A stretch of DNA of 6,407 nucleotides from Bifidobacterium breve. Lineage in GTDB: Bacteria > Actinomycetota > Actinomycetes > S36-B12. Below the pieces are notes generated by a model. That model had not been told where the DNA came from, did no database searches, and saw nothing but the letters and a program-made list of their open reading frames with translations. A program made the translations under genes and the position numbers. Below are positions 5,334 through 6,407 of this stretch, piece after piece (within the stretch, counting starts at the first letter, position 1; the number at the start of each line of letters is the position of its first letter). Location of the stretch: the NCBI GenBank assembly GCA_945885645.1, contig CAMCYV010000087.1, positions 1 to 6,407 of the forward strand. Direction: 5' to 3'.

Positions 5334-6407
5334 TTAATTTCCGCACAGACCCTGAACCAACACTGGTGACACCCGAGGGCTTGGCATGGGTAAATCGATC
5401 ACACCGGTGGGGCCGACCTGAATCTCGGTATTCATTTGATCACACACACCGCAGTCAAAGCATGGAGTCCATCGGCAGTCGTCAACTGCCACCTCTGAGA
5501 GTGCGTCTTGCCAGTCCTCCCACAACCACTCCGAGTCAAGCCCTGAGTCCAAGTGATCCCACGGCAACACTTCGGTGTATTCGCGCTCGCGAGTCGTGTA
5601 CCAATCAACATCAACACCAGTATTTTCCAATGCGTAGTTTGCTGACTCCATCCAACGATCAAATGAAAAGTGCTCACTCCAGCCATCAAAGCGTGCACCG
5701 TTTTTCCAAGCCGTTTCAATAACGTTGCCAACTCGACGGTCACCGCGAGAAAGGATTCCTTCGATGATTCCCGGCTTGCCGTCGTGATAGCGAATGCCGA
5801 TTGCCTTACCGAATTCCTTGTCGTTTCTAATTGCTTCTTTGAGTTTGTGCAGTCGGGCATCGGTTGATTCATGATCAAGTTGCGCAGCCCACTGGAACGG
5901 GGTGTGTGGCTTGGGAACAAACCCACCAATGGACACTGTGCACTTAATGTCTCGGCGGCCACTGGCTTCACGCCCGGCCCGAATTACTTCCCGCGCCATC
6001 GTGGCGATCTGCAAAACATCTTCGTCGGTTTCCGTGGGAAGCCCGCACATAAAATACAATTTCACATTGCGCCAACCAGCGCCGTAAGCCGTTGTCACCG
6101 TCCGGATCAAATCTTCTTCACTCACGAGTTTATTGATCACTCGACGAATTCGTTCGCTTCCGCCTTCGGGAGCGAACGTCAATCCACTTCGGCGACCATT
6201 GCGTGAGAGTTCATTGGCTAAATCGACGTTGAATGCGTCAACGCGCGTGCTGGGAAGGGAAAGTGATGTCTGAGTTTTTTCGTATCGGTCTGCCAAGTTC
6301 CGTGCCAAATCGCCGATTTCCGAATGATCAGCACTAGAAAGTGACAGCAGACCCACTTCTTCAAAGCCAGTTTTTTCTAATCCGTTTTCCACCATTGCCG
6401 CGATACT
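5334..6407 (-). CDS. Radical SAM protein of the TIGR03960 B12-binding type, C-terminal part only
   Basis: The frame is open to the right edge and shows the last 357 residues of a protein that is normally about 600 or more. The N-terminal B12-binding-like domain and the CxxxCxxC iron-sulfur motif should lie outside the window and cannot be checked. Visible radical SAM features are LTFAPEGGSERIRRVINK (76-93 of the visible part) and YFMCGLPTETDED (118-130), which resemble the later barrel strands in MiaB/Elp3-like enzymes, then GGFVPKPHTPFQW (161-173). The family-typical C-terminal part follows: PWDHLDSGLDSEWLW (282-296) and a four-cysteine cluster C311-x4-C316-x2-C319-x2-C322, which may bind a metal or a further Fe-S cluster. 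The ATG at 6395 is internal and not the real start. Substrate and reaction are unknown. The pairing with the DUF2344 protein supports the assignment. Confidence 0.9.
   Translation of the reverse strand, partial: SIAAMVENGLEKTGFEEVGLLSLSSADHSEIGDLARNLADRYEKTQTSLSLPSTRVDAFNVDLANELSRNGRRSGLTFAPEGGSERIRRVINKLVSEEDLIRTVTTAYGAGWRNVKLYFMCGLPTETDEDVLQIATMAREVIRAGREASGRRDIKCTVSIGGFVPKPHTPFQWAAQLDHESTDARLHKLKEAIRNDKEFGKAIGIRYHDGKPGIIEGILSRGDRRVGNVIETAWKNGARFDGWSEHFSFDRWMESANYALENTGVDVDWYTTREREYTEVLPWDHLDSGLDSEWLWEDWQDALSEVAVDDCRWTPCFDCGVCDQMNTEIQVGPTGVIDLPMPSPRVSPVLVQGLCGN

Noticed and set aside
1..6407. Search for a defence, mobile or otherwise novel accessory system
   Set aside because: Every substantial minus-strand frame is accounted for by a conserved housekeeping family or a known conserved-unknown pair. 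There are no transposase, integrase, toxin-antitoxin or CRISPR signatures and no visible composition break.

Overview
All recognisable genes in this window lie on the minus strand, so the gene order reads from the right end to the left. The order is: (1) the C-terminal part of a B12-binding-type radical SAM protein, (2) its small partner of the DUF2344/TIGR03936 family, (3) an RNase E/G endoribonuclease with a long disordered N-terminal extension, (4) ribosomal protein L21 (rplU), (5) ribosomal protein L27 (rpmA), and (6) the ribosome-assembly GTPase Obg, whose last residues run off the left end. No plus-strand gene is supported. No RNA gene, mobile element, CRISPR array or origin was seen.

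The organism is most likely a member of the Actinomycetota. The Obg, L27 and L21 sequences follow the Streptomyces/Mycobacterium type closely, for example in the Obg glycine-rich N-domain and in its C-terminal block ending near VFDW. An RNase E/G whose catalytic core sits behind a long basic and acidic low-complexity extension is also typical of actinobacteria. By eye the base composition is only a little above 50 % GC, low for the phylum. That would suit one of the moderate-GC or streamlined aquatic lineages, but this is inference and I cannot name a genus.

The two right-hand genes (5334-6407 and 4560-5327) form a tight pair with 6 nt between them, in the same reading frame. A 190-nt untranslated stretch (4370-4559) then leads into rne. 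It carries a perfect 8-bp hairpin two bases upstream of a strong Shine-Dalgarno sequence. Between rne and rplU (2007-2140) are a GC-rich stem-loop and a perfect 14-bp tandem repeat. rplU and rpmA are separated by 3 nt and must be co-translated. Between rpmA and obg (1323-1433) is a textbook Rho-independent terminator pointing in the direction of transcription, so Obg is probably made by partial read-through.

The cluster is about making and turning over stable RNA and ribosomes. RNase E/G processes rRNA and degrades mRNA, L21 and L27 belong to the 50S subunit, and Obg assists 50S maturation. The radical SAM/DUF2344 pair is the uncharacterised member, and its place in front of RNase E/G suggests a link to RNA or ribosome metabolism. 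Overall this is a conserved housekeeping region. The points of interest are the intergenic regulatory structures and the unexplained pair, rather than a new accessory system.
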